Notes: a model not told the origin generated them from the sequence alone. A DNA stretch of 8,152 nt from a bacterium (GCA_029976905.1 JAPOLW010000148.1:1-8152), one strand, 5' to 3'. Positions 1 through 6,336 are shown, counted from the first letter of the stretch. A program made the numbers and translations.

Positions 1-616
1 GGAAGAGGACGTTGCGGGTGTGGTCGAGGATGGCCGGCACGTCGGAGGCGACGAAATTCTCGTTCTCGCCCAGGCCGATCACGATGGGCGTGGCGGTCTT
101 GAAGGCGAGCAGGCGGGTCTTGTCGCCGTGGCAGAAGGTCACGATGGCGAAGGAGCCCTCGAGCTGTTTGACCGCGGTTCGCGCGGCCTCCGTGAACTCG
201 AGGCCCTGGCTCATGTGTTCGTCGATGAGCTGGGAGATCACCTCGGTGTCGGTCTCGGATTGGAAGGTACGACCCTTTGCGACAAGGTCTTCCTTGAGTT
301 CGAGGTAGTTCTCGATGATGCCGTTGTGGATGACGACGACCTGCCCGGCGCGGTGGGGGTGCGCGTTCTCCTCGGAGGGCGGTCCGTGCGTCGCCCAGCG
401 GGTGTGGCCGATGCCGATGCTGCCCGCAAGCGGGTCGGCCTGCAGCAAATCCTCGAGATTGTCGAGCTTGCCCACCGCCCGGCGTACCTCGATGCTCCCG
501 TTGACCAGGGTGGCGACGCCCGCGGAGTCATAGCCGCGATATTCGAGGCGACGCAGTCCGCCGACGAGGATTCGGCTCGCTTCCTGCTCACCGATGTATC
601 CCATGATTCCGCACAT
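1..616 (-). CDS. glmS: Glutamine-fructose-6-phosphate aminotransferase (GlmS), N-terminal part, cut by the left edge
   Basis: Cytoplasmic enzyme that makes glucosamine-6-phosphate from fructose-6-phosphate and glutamine, the entry step to UDP-GlcNAc. Only the first 205 residues are in the window; they cover most of the class II glutamine amidotransferase domain. The protein begins MCGIMGYIG, so after Met removal Cys2 is the N-terminal nucleophile. HTRWATHG (71-78), HNGIIEN (97-103) and SETDTEV (120-126) are the expected glutamine-binding and catalytic blocks, and RLEYRGYDSAG (23-33) is typical of GlmS. The start is fixed by this obligatory N-terminus; a GGAG at 628-625 lies 8 bases upstream. 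The two sugar-isomerase domains lie outside the window. It follows glmU by about 100 bases on the same strand, the glmU-glmS order familiar from E. coli. A PurF-type amidotransferase is unlikely given the close GlmS motif match. Confidence 0.95.
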   Translation of the reverse strand, partial: MCGIMGYIGEQEASRILVGGLRRLEYRGYDSAGVATLVNGSIEVRRAVGKLDNLEDLLQADPLAGSIGIGHTRWATHGPPSEENAHPHRAGQVVVIHNGIIENYLELKEDLVAKGRTFQSETDTEVISQLIDEHMSQGLEFTEAARTAVKQLEGSFAIVTFCHGDKTRLLAFKTATPIVIGLGENENFVASDVPAILDHTRNVLF

Positions 617-631
617 AATTTCCGCTCCGCG

Positions 632-648
632 CCCGCCCTCCCGGCGGG
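632..648 (-). other. Small GC hairpin in the glmU-glmS gap
   Basis: A perfect 6-bp inverted repeat (CCCGCC / GGCGGG) with a 5-base loop lies just upstream of the glmS ribosome-binding site. On the transcribed strand it is not followed by a U-run, so it is a poor intrinsic terminator. It could affect mRNA processing or glmS translation, but nothing else in the sequence shows this. The roughly 100-base gap is too short for, and shows no obvious match to, a glmS ribozyme. Confidence 0.3.
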
Positions 649-717
649 AAGATTCAAAAGCTACCGTGAGGGGATCGTCGGGAACAATGTGCTTCTTTAG
701 CGCCGCCCCGAGAGGCG

Positions 718-2124
718 TCAGCCGTCCTTTTCCCGCCGCTTGCGCTCCCGGAAGGGTTCGACCCAGCCTCCCCGCCGCTGATCGGGCTTTGGATTGAAGG
801 CAAGCGCCCCCGGCTCGACGTCGTGCCGAACGGTCGTCCCGGTCGCCACGTAGGCGTCGTCCCCGATCGTCACCGGCGCCACGAGCTGGCTGTCGCTGCC
901 GATCTGGACCCGGTCGCCGATCGTGGTGCGGTGCTTCATGAACCCGTCGTAGTTGCAGGTGATCGTGCCGGCCCCGATGTTCGTCTCGGTCCCGATCGAG
1001 GCATCCCCGATGTAGGCGAGGTGATTGGCTTTGGTTCCGTCCCCCAGGGTCGCCTTTTTGACCTCGACGAAATTGCCGACGTGGACGTCTTGTCCGAGGT
1101 CCGCGCCCGGCCGCAGGTGGGAGAAGGGGCCGATGATCGCCCCGCGGGCAACGCGGCACTCGGAGAGGACCACGTGGGAGCGTAGGTGGACGTCCTCGGC
1201 GACGTCTGCGTCGACCAGATAGGCATTGCCGTCGACCCGGCAGTCCCGGCCGAGTCGCGTGGTACCGCGAAGCTGCACCATCGGTCCGATGACCGTATCG
1301 GGCCCGATCTCGACGTCGGCTTCGATCCACGCCGTATCGGGGTCCAGGAAGCTCACCCCCCGGTCCATGTGGCGGCGCACGGTCATCCGGCGCAGGGTTC
1401 CCTCCAGCGCGGCGAGGTCGGCGCGTGAGTTGATCCCAGCGACCTCGTGGACGTCCACTGGTTCGGTGGCGACCGGATGGCCGTCGGAGACCGCGAAGCC
1501 GACGATGTCGGTCAGATAGAGCTCTCCCTGGGCGTTGTTCGACTCGAGGCGGTCGAGAGCGGGGAACAGGAATTCCGAGCGCACGCAGTAGATTCCGGGA
1601 TTCCACTCGCGGATACGGCGTTCCTCTGCGGAGGCATCCTTTTCCTCGACGATGCGCTTCAGGGCACCCCTGTCATCCCGGACGATGCGGCCGTATCCGG
1701 TGGCGTCGTCTTGCTCGGCGGTCAGCAGGCTCACCATCGCGTTCTCGGCGCGGTGGTGCTCGATCAGGCGCCGCAGCGAGTGTTCGGCGAGCAGGGGGAC
1801 GTCTCCGTAGAGCACCATGACGTCGCCCTCGAATCCGTCGAGTCCCGCGTCGCGCGCGATCCGGACCGCATGACCGGTGCCGTTCTGCTCCTGCTGCAGG
1901 GCGAAGGAGGCACCGTAGCCGCCACAGGCGTTCTCGACGGCTTCGGCCTGGTGTCCCACCACGAGCACCGTTCTCTCGGCCTCCAGCGACCGGCAGGTCT
2001 CGAGGACGTGCCGCACCAGCGCTCGGCCACCCAATGGATGGAGAACCTTGGCGTGGCTGGATTTCATCCGCGTGCCTTTGCCGGCGGCGAGGATGACGAT
2101 TGCGAGCGGGCGGGCTGCGTTCAT
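718..2124 (-). CDS. glmU: Bifunctional UDP-GlcNAc pyrophosphorylase / GlcN-1-P acetyltransferase (GlmU)
   Basis: Cytoplasmic bifunctional enzyme: the C-terminal domain acetylates glucosamine-1-phosphate with acetyl-CoA, and the N-terminal domain joins the product to UTP, giving UDP-GlcNAc for peptidoglycan and LPS. It has 468 residues against about 456 in E. coli. The N-terminal domain shows the nucleotide-binding LAAGKGTRM (12-20), QQEQNGTGHA (77-86) and the metal-binding Asp108 in LYGDVPLL. The C-terminal half is a left-handed beta-helix with hexapeptide repeats. It keeps RPGADL, VGNFVEVKKA, the likely catalytic His368 in NHLAYIGDA (E. coli His363) and GAGTITCNYDG (Asn391, Tyr392). Its ATG overlaps the TGA of the upstream lipoprotein gene as ATGA, and there is no strong ribosome-binding site at the usual spacing, so translation is probably coupled. 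The open frame runs further upstream, but that is readthrough over the preceding gene. A short basic tail (RERKRREKDG) ends the protein. Confidence 0.97.
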   Translation of the reverse strand: MNAARPLAIVILAAGKGTRMKSSHAKVLHPLGGRALVRHVLETCRSLEAERTVLVVGHQAEAVENACGGYGASFALQQEQNGTGHAVRIARDAGLDGFEGDVMVLYGDVPLLAEHSLRRLIEHHRAENAMVSLLTAEQDDATGYGRIVRDDRGALKRIVEEKDASAEERRIREWNPGIYCVRSEFLFPALDRLESNNAQGELYLTDIVGFAVSDGHPVATEPVDVHEVAGINSRADLAALEGTLRRMTVRRHMDRGVSFLDPDTAWIEADVEIGPDTVIGPMVQLRGTTRLGRDCRVDGNAYLVDADVAEDVHLRSHVVLSECRVARGAIIGPFSHLRPGADLGQDVHVGNFVEVKKATLGDGTKANHLAYIGDASIGTETNIGAGTITCNYDGFMKHRTTIGDRVQIGSDSQLVAPVTIGDDAYVATGTTVRHDVEPGALAFNPKPDQRRGGWVEPFRERKRREKDG

Positions 2125-3101
2125 GGCTTGATTTGCAGAAGTCCCTTTCGAATCTGTTCTTCGGCCTTTGCGACGCGAGCCTTTACCCCGGCCGGGATTC
2201 GGTCTTCGAGCCGCGGGTTGTAGACCAGACCGATGGCGCCGCCGGCGAGCCCCTCCTCGATGACGCGCCCCTCGAAACGGCCTTCCTGCACCGCACGCGC
2301 GATCTGCAAAAAGGCCGCGGGAATGGAGATCACGGCGCTGGCGAGCACGGTATCGGGCGCTGCGTCGCTCTGGTCCCCATTGGTCCCGAAGGCATAGATG
2401 CCCTTCTCCGCGGCTGCCTGGAAGACGCCCATGCCGGCCGCGTCTGCGTTGTGAAGGAGAAAATCCGCTCCCTGGGCGATCATCGCGCTCGCGGCGGCCC
2501 GGGCTGCCGCGACGTCCTCGAAGTTGCCGGTATAGGCCGTGGCCACGACGAAATCGGGATTGACGCTCCTGGCACCGGCGATGAAGCCGTCGAAGGTCTT
2601 GCGGATGACCGGGAGTTCGATGCCGCCGATGCAACCGGCCCGGCCCGTCTTGGAGAGCGAGGCGGCCAGGATCCCGGCGAGGTAGGTCGCCTGGTCGAGG
2701 TCGAATTTCAGGGAGGCCACGTTGGCGGCCGAAACGTTGCCCGAGCTGACCACGAAGTCGGTCTTCGGGTACTCCCGGGCGACGCGCAGGGCCGGGTCCT
2801 GGAACTCGAAGCCATGGCCGAAGACCAGACCGAACCCCTGTTGGGCGTAGCCCCGGAAGCCCTGTTCGAAGTCGGCCGGTGTAGCGACCTGCTGGTTACT
2901 GACCTCGGCGCCGAGCTGGCGCCCGATCTCCTGCAAGGCTTCGTAGGCGCCCGCATTCCAGCCCCCGTCGCTGATGGGCCCGGGCGTCAGGAGGCCGACC
3001 TTGAACGTGGACGAGTCTCCTTCGGGACCCGGGGAACAACCCAGCGCCACGAGGGCGACGAGCCCGAGCAAAGGGACCAGCACCGACCGCAGGGCGCTCA
3101 T
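2121..3101 (-). CDS. BMP/PnrA-family substrate-binding lipoprotein
   Basis: A 326-residue lipoprotein of the basic membrane protein family (PF02608-like), whose known members bind purine nucleosides (PnrA/TmpC) or riboflavin (RfuA) for ABC uptake. A hydrophobic signal segment (7-21) ends in a lipobox-like VALGC with Cys22 as the probable lipidation site; Ala at -3 is less usual than Leu. The mature protein opens with FKVGLLTPGPISDGGWN (33-49), the family's first ligand-binding strand. GNVSAANVASLKFDLDQATYLAG (121-143), FDGFIAGAR (170-178) and GTNGDQSDAAPDTVLAS (239-255) follow the periplasmic-binding-protein fold. No permease or ATPase gene is nearby, so transport is not shown; it could be an orphan binding protein or a sensor. 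Its ATG overlaps the flavin reductase TGA (ATGA), and its own TGA overlaps the glmU ATG. The ligand is unknown. Confidence 0.88.
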   Translation of the reverse strand: MSALRSVLVPLLGLVALVALGCSPGPEGDSSTFKVGLLTPGPISDGGWNAGAYEALQEIGRQLGAEVSNQQVATPADFEQGFRGYAQQGFGLVFGHGFEFQDPALRVAREYPKTDFVVSSGNVSAANVASLKFDLDQATYLAGILAASLSKTGRAGCIGGIELPVIRKTFDGFIAGARSVNPDFVVATAYTGNFEDVAAARAAASAMIAQGADFLLHNADAAGMGVFQAAAEKGIYAFGTNGDQSDAAPDTVLASAVISIPAAFLQIARAVQEGRFEGRVIEEGLAGGAIGLVYNPRLEDRIPAGVKARVAKAEEQIRKGLLQIKP

Positions 3102-3577
3102 GCGCGGAGATTCCGATAACCCCCCCGGAAGTAGAGCAAGGGGTCGGTTTCCTGGTCCATCGACATGTCGATCGGTTCTCCAACGAAGATGGTGTGGTCG
3201 CCGGTATCGAAGTCGTAGCGCACCTCGCACTCGAGATGGGCGAGCACGTCGTTGAGGATCGGCGCGCCGGTCTTGCCCTGGCGGTAGCCGACGCCGGCAA
3301 ACTTGTCCCCGCCCGACTTGGCGAATTTGCGCGACAGCACTTCCTGCTGGTGGCCCAGGATGTTCACCGTAAAGACCCGCGATCTGGCGATGGCGGCGTA
3401 GCTTTCGGCTCCCTTGTCGATGCAGCAGAGCACGAGCGGTGGCTCGAGGGAGACCGAACTCACGGCATTGGCGGTCAAGCCGAACAGGGCACCGCTTCCG
3501 TCGTGTGTGGTGATGACCGTGACACCCGTGGCGAAATGACCCATCACACCGCGGAATTCCTGTTGATCGACTGACAT
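3098..3577 (-). CDS. Flavin reductase-like domain protein (HpaC/RutF type)
   Basis: A 159-residue cytoplasmic protein of the flavin reductase-like family (PF01613), which binds FMN or FAD and typically uses NAD(P)H to supply reduced flavin to a partner monooxygenase. Family signatures are MGHFATGVTVITT (12-24), GLTANAVSSVSLEPPLVL (33-50), FTVNIL (69-74), GDHTIFVGE (126-134) and the closing PLLYFRGGYR (146-155). The length is normal for a single-domain member. The start is well supported: AAGGAGG at 3591-3585 sits 7 bases before the ATG. It is the first gene of the minus-strand unit. No oxygenase gene is visible in the window, so the partner and the biological role are open. Some family members bind heme or act only as flavin-binding proteins, which cannot be excluded here. 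Confidence 0.9.
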   Translation of the reverse strand: MSVDQQEFRGVMGHFATGVTVITTHDGSGALFGLTANAVSSVSLEPPLVLCCIDKGAESYAAIARSRVFTVNILGHQQEVLSRKFAKSGGDKFAGVGYRQGKTGAPILNDVLAHLECEVRYDFDTGDHTIFVGEPIDMSMDQETDPLLYFRGGYRNLRA

Positions 3578-3610
3578 GCGGAACCCTCCTTCGTCGGGCT
3601 GATCGGGGAG

Positions 3611-3638
3611 TCTTTAGCTGCAAGGGGGCGCTTGTAAA
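3611..3638 (-). promoter_or_regulatory. Candidate sigma70-like promoter of the minus-strand operon
   Basis: Reading on the minus strand, TTTACA (3638-3633; 5 of 6 to the -35 consensus) is followed after 16 bases by TAAAGA (3616-3611; a weak 3 of 6 -10). The predicted start near 3604 would give a leader of about 27 bases that includes the strong ribosome-binding site of the flavin reductase gene. The position fits; the -10 box is poor. Confidence 0.33.
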
Positions 3639-3644
3639 GCCTCG

Positions 3645-3673
3645 TTGCAACCGCGGTCTGCAGGCACGATAAC
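3645..3673 (+). promoter_or_regulatory. Candidate promoter of the plus-strand L,D-transpeptidase, next to its start codon
   Basis: TTGCAA (3645-3650; 4 of 6) and GATAAC (3668-3673; 4 of 6) are separated by exactly 17 bases. A transcript starting about 7 bases after the -10 box would begin at or within a base or two of the GTG at 3680, giving a leaderless mRNA. It lies beside the divergent operon promoter. Confidence 0.4.
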
Positions 3674-3679
3674 AGGAAC

Positions 3680-4267
3680 GTGGAAGCGCTCGGGCGCGAC
3701 GAATGGCTGGTCTGGCTCTGGTCCTGCCTGCTCGTCGTGGGCGCGACCTCCTGCGCAACGCCGCGGGCACCGATGCCGACCGCAGCGGTCGCCGAACCCG
3801 CCCCGCTCGAGGGTGAGCCGCTCGGCTGGGCACAGGACGAGGAGTGGATGGTCGTCGTGCGACGCTCGTGCCGTACGCTTTCGGTCTACCGTAGGGGCGA
3901 TTGGGTGCGGACCTACCGCGACGTGGCCTTTGGCCGCAATCCGGGGGAGAAACTCGTCGAAGGGGATCGCCGGACTCCAGGCGGACTCTACCGCATGGTC
4001 GGTCGTCGGCATCACCCTCGCTGGTCGCGTTTCATCCTGCTCGATTACCCCAACGTGCGTGACCTCGAAGTCCACGGGGCGGCGCGGGCGAGCGGCTCGA
4101 TCGACCGGGGCCCGGGCAGCCAGATCGGCATCCACGGCAGCGACGAGCCCATCCTCAATCGGGGCGGCGTGGATTGGACCTACGGGTGCATCTCGCTCCT
4201 GAACGAGGACGTGCGCGAGCTGTACGAGATGGTGCCGCCGGGGACCCTGGTCCTGATCGAGGATTGA
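3680..4267 (+). CDS. Lipoprotein L,D-transpeptidase (YkuD domain)
   Basis: A 195-residue envelope protein that probably makes peptidoglycan cross-links or anchors proteins to it, using a catalytic Cys against meso-DAP-containing stems. The N-terminus has a hydrophobic segment (9-23) ending in ATSC, with Cys25 the likely lipidated residue, then a Pro/Ala-rich linker to about residue 45. The YkuD domain spans about 55-193. RTPGGLYRM (98-106) is the usual strand before the active site. His152 in IGIHGSDEP and Cys170 in WTYGCISL form the active site. The WTxGCIS form differs from the common SHGCIR, but WT-type variants occur in functional members. The start is GTG at 3680, the first start in frame after a stop at 3635. 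An AGGAA lies only one base before it, too close to be a normal ribosome-binding site. It is divergent from the flavin reductase gene. Confidence 0.88.
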   Translation: MEALGRDEWLVWLWSCLLVVGATSCATPRAPMPTAAVAEPAPLEGEPLGWAQDEEWMVVVRRSCRTLSVYRRGDWVRTYRDVAFGRNPGEKLVEGDRRTPGGLYRMVGRRHHPRWSRFILLDYPNVRDLEVHGAARASGSIDRGPGSQIGIHGSDEPILNRGGVDWTYGCISLLNEDVRELYEMVPPGTLVLIED

Positions 4268-4320
4268 CGCGGCGTATTGCGAGCGGGCCGGGCGGGCCGT
4301 AGGGTCCGTGGCGTAATGGC

Positions 4321-4368
4321 GCCGGCACCTCTCCTCGGGGGTTCCGGCCTCCCCGTGAGGGATCTCCC
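4321..4368 (+). promoter_or_regulatory. Structured leader and ribosome-binding site of the glutamate-cysteine ligase gene
   Basis: A hairpin pairs GCCGG (4321-4325) with CCGGC (4344-4348). After one C/T mismatch it continues with ACCTCT (4327-4332) against GGGGGT (4337-4342), two of these pairs being G-U, around a CCTC loop. The ribosome-binding site GAGGGA (4357-4362) follows, 6 bases before the ATG. Its GGG can pair either with CCC at 4351-4353 or with CCC at 4366-4368, so it could be partly masked. There is no U-run after the hairpin. A weak promoter candidate, TTGCGA (4277-4282) with TAGGGT (4300-4305) at 17 bases, lies upstream. Confidence 0.35.
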
Positions 4369-5751
4369 ATGAGTGACTACATCGCCGACCCGAGCGGGCC
4401 CGACGCGGCGCCGATCGAGAGCAAGGACCAACTCGTGGAGCACTTCGAGCGTGGTGCCAAGTCTCGCGATCGGTTCCGGATCGGAACCGAGTACGAAAAG
4501 ATCGCCGTCGATCGTGAGACGGGTAGGGCCATCGCGTTCAGCGGCGAAAAGGGCGTCGAGCGACTGCTGCGCGGCCTTGCGGATCGCTTCGGCTGGGAGC
4601 CCCAGGAGGAGCAGGGTCGCGTGATCGGCCTGTCACGGCCAGGCGGCGAGATTACCCTGGAGCCGGGGGGCCAGATCGAACTCTCCGGCCGGGCGGTCGA
4701 GACGCTTCACGAGGCCGGCGTCGAGCTCGAGGAACACCTCCAGGAGGTCACCGAGGTGGCCGCCGGACTTGGGATCGAATTCCTCGGTCTCGGCATCCAG
4801 CCCCTCTCGACGCTCGCGGAAATCGAGTGGGTTCCCAAGCAGCGCTACCGGATCATGGCGCCCTACATGGCGAAGGTCGGCCGACTCGGGCACCGCATGA
4901 TGAAGCAGACGGCCACCGTGCAGGTGAACCTCGATTACGAGAGTGAGGCAGACGCCCTGCGGAAGATGAAGATCTCGACCGCGCTTGCGCCCGTCTTGAA
5001 CGCGATCTTCGCGAACTCCGCGGTCTGCGATGGGCGCGCCACGGGATTCGTCTCGTACCGGGGGTGGATCTGGACGGATACCGACCCGTCGCGCTGCGGC
5101 ATGTTGCCCTTCGTCTTCTCCTCGCAGGCCGGTTTCGAGGACTACGTCGACTGGGCGCTCGACGCCCCGATGTATTTCGTCAAACGGGGCCGCGAGTATC
5201 ACGACCTCACGGGCGTCCCGTTCCGGACCTTCTGGAAGGAAGGCGCGGGTGACCTCCGCGCGACGGTCGGTGATTTCGCGCTCCATCTCTCGACGCTCTT
5301 TCCGGAGACGCGCCTCAAGACCTACATCGAGCTTCGCATGGCCGACAGCCAGCCGCCCGCATCGATGTTGGGACTCTCGGCGATCGCCAAGGGAGTCCTC
5401 TACGAGAACGACTGCATGGAGGGAGCGTGGGACCTGGTCAAGGGCTGGACCTTCGAGGAGCGCGTCGAGGTTTTGCACCGCACCTACCGCGAAGGCTTTC
5501 GAGCCGCCGCTGGGCGACATCGCATCCAGGATCTCGCGCGCGAGCTACTCGCCATCGCCGCCGAGGGGCTCCGTCGTCAGGGGTGTCGCAATGCTTCCGG
5601 CGATACGGAGGAGATCTTCCTCGCTCCCCTCGGGGAGCGGGTCGAGTCGGGCCTCACGCTCGGCGAGCGGTTCCTCCGGGAATTCGAAAACCACGACGAC
5701 GCGAGAGGGGCACGCTGGCTCATCGACTACGCCGGGTATTCCCGCGGCTGA
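4369..5751 (+). CDS. gshA: Glutamate-cysteine ligase, plant/alphaproteobacterial type
   Basis: A 460-residue cytoplasmic ATP-dependent ligase that joins the gamma-carboxyl of glutamate to cysteine, the first and usually rate-limiting step of glutathione synthesis. The sequence matches the plant-type GCS2 group rather than the E. coli GshA group: FRIGTEYEKIAVD (36-48), ITLEPGGQIELSG (95-107), PKQRYRIMAPYM (156-167), TATVQVNLDY (181-190), FRTFWKEG (285-292) and TYIELRMADSQPP (318-330). The length is normal for this type. The ATG at 4369 has GAGGGA 6 bases upstream. Cysteines are at 220, 243, 349 and 406; whether any pair corresponds to the redox-switch disulfides of plant enzymes needs an alignment. 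Glutathione synthetase is not in the window. It follows the L,D-transpeptidase by 101 bases and converges on the next gene. Confidence 0.93.
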   Translation: MSDYIADPSGPDAAPIESKDQLVEHFERGAKSRDRFRIGTEYEKIAVDRETGRAIAFSGEKGVERLLRGLADRFGWEPQEEQGRVIGLSRPGGEITLEPGGQIELSGRAVETLHEAGVELEEHLQEVTEVAAGLGIEFLGLGIQPLSTLAEIEWVPKQRYRIMAPYMAKVGRLGHRMMKQTATVQVNLDYESEADALRKMKISTALAPVLNAIFANSAVCDGRATGFVSYRGWIWTDTDPSRCGMLPFVFSSQAGFEDYVDWALDAPMYFVKRGREYHDLTGVPFRTFWKEGAGDLRATVGDFALHLSTLFPETRLKTYIELRMADSQPPASMLGLSAIAKGVLYENDCMEGAWDLVKGWTFEERVEVLHRTYREGFRAAAGRHRIQDLARELLAIAAEGLRRQGCRNASGDTEEIFLAPLGERVESGLTLGERFLREFENHDDARGARWLIDYAGYSRG

Positions 5752-5770
5752 GTCCCCGTTGCGCGGGGCT
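5751..5770. terminator. Candidate bidirectional hairpin between convergent genes
   Basis: The stretch between two convergent stop codons folds into AG(T)CCCCG / CGGGGCT around a TTGCG loop: seven pairs with one bulged T. It begins at the last base of the ligase TGA and ends at the first base of the opposite gene's stop. Neither strand has a U-run after it, so it is not a canonical intrinsic terminator, but its exact position suggests it separates the two transcripts. Confidence 0.4.
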
Positions 5771-6204
5771 CAACCCGGCGGCGGTTGCATGAACGACTTC
5801 GCCTCGTCGCCTTCGGGTTCGATCGAGTTGTCCTGAAGATTCACCAGCCAGGATGCCTTGCGGGTGGCGCTGTCTTCCTTCCACACCAGCGACACGCGGT
5901 AGATCGGACCGTCATCCTGCGTCGTGCTCCAGGCGAACGTGCCGACGAAACGACCCTTGGCGCGCGCGTTGTTCCCGAATTCGATCAGCTGGTCCTTGAG
6001 CGTGTACTGCATCTGCGGGCCCTTGTACTTCTGGACCATCTCCTGAGCCTCGGCTTCACGATTCTCGTAACCCGCGCCAAGTTGGGTGACGATGAACCAG
6101 ATGAAGCCTACCGTTGCGACGGCGAGCAGGCCCCAGCCCACGATGGCGCCAACGTGGCTTTCGCCGGCTTCGGATTGATTGGACGGTGCAGGAGTATCGA
6201 CCAT
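5770..6204 (-). CDS. Single-pass membrane protein of unknown function
   Basis: A 144-residue protein I do not recognise. Residues 1-16 are polar, acidic and free of Lys/Arg. Residues 17-41 form one strong transmembrane segment (GAIVGWGLLAVATVGFIWF is part of it). A charged, helix-prone stretch follows (45-62, ENREAEAQEMVQKYKG). The rest (about 66-140) looks beta-rich, with FVGTFAWST, YRVSLVWKED and KASWLVNL as likely strands, and ends in PPPG. This suggests a small folded domain anchored to the membrane; the side is unclear because flanking charges are few. The start was chosen at the ATG at 6204 because GAGG (6215-6212) lies 7 bases before it and a good promoter lies upstream. The longer in-frame extension crosses that promoter and is not protein-like. 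It is monocistronic in the window, convergent with the glutamate-cysteine ligase and divergent from the 130-residue protein. Confidence 0.8.
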   Translation of the reverse strand: MVDTPAPSNQSEAGESHVGAIVGWGLLAVATVGFIWFIVTQLGAGYENREAEAQEMVQKYKGPQMQYTLKDQLIEFGNNARAKGRFVGTFAWSTTQDDGPIYRVSLVWKEDSATRKASWLVNLQDNSIEPEGDEAKSFMQPPPG

Positions 6205-6237
6205 TGAGATGCCTCTTCCTTCTTGCGGGTTGTCTTG

Positions 6238-6258
6238 CCGGGGGTTTCCGCCCCCCGG
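6238..6258 (-). other. Perfect hairpin in the 5' leader of the membrane protein gene
   Basis: CCGGGGG (6238-6244) and CCCCCGG (6252-6258) form a perfect 7-bp stem with a 7-base loop. It lies between the predicted promoter and the ribosome-binding site of the minus-strand gene, in the leader RNA. No U-run follows on the transcribed strand. It may stabilise the mRNA or modulate expression. Confidence 0.4.
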
Positions 6259-6272
6259 ATCCGCACCCGCGC

Positions 6273-6301
6273 CGTATAGCGCACGCGCTCCGTGATCCCA
6301 A
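6273..6301 (-). promoter_or_regulatory. Sigma70-like promoter of the 144-residue membrane protein
   Basis: On the minus strand TTGGGA (6301-6296; 4 of 6) and TATACG (6278-6273; 4 of 6, starting TATA) are separated by exactly 17 bases. The predicted start near 6266 gives a leader of about 60 bases before the ATG at 6204. This is the best promoter candidate in the window. Confidence 0.5.
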
Positions 6302-6336
6302 CACCGCCCGGGGGGACCCAAAGTCGCTGGAATTAG

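Noticed and set aside
20..700. Long plus-strand open frame opposite glmS
   Set aside because: It lies antisense to a clear GlmS sequence, and its Asp/Gly/Val-rich translation is typical of the reverse frame of a GC-rich gene.
617..717. glmS ribozyme or riboswitch upstream of glmS
   Set aside because: The gap is only about 100 bases, shorter than the ribozyme core, shows no recognisable conserved elements, and the ribozyme is characteristic of Gram-positive lineages.
718..2634. 638-residue N-terminally extended GlmU
   Set aside because: The extension overlaps the lipoprotein gene and is Arg/Gly-rich. The family N-terminus (LAAGKGTRM near residue 12) sets the start at 2124.
2100..3119. 339-residue plus-strand open frame opposite the lipoprotein gene
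   Set aside because: Antisense shadow; no motif, and low-complexity acidic/Gly composition.
2121..3833. 570-residue minus-strand open frame containing the BMP lipoprotein
   Set aside because: The upstream part is a third-frame shadow of the flavin reductase gene, is Arg/Pro/Ala-rich and lacks protein character. The real start is at 3101, with a signal peptide and the ATGA junction.
4633..5520. 295-residue minus-strand open frame inside the glutamate-cysteine ligase gene
   Set aside because: Antisense shadow of a strongly recognised enzyme.
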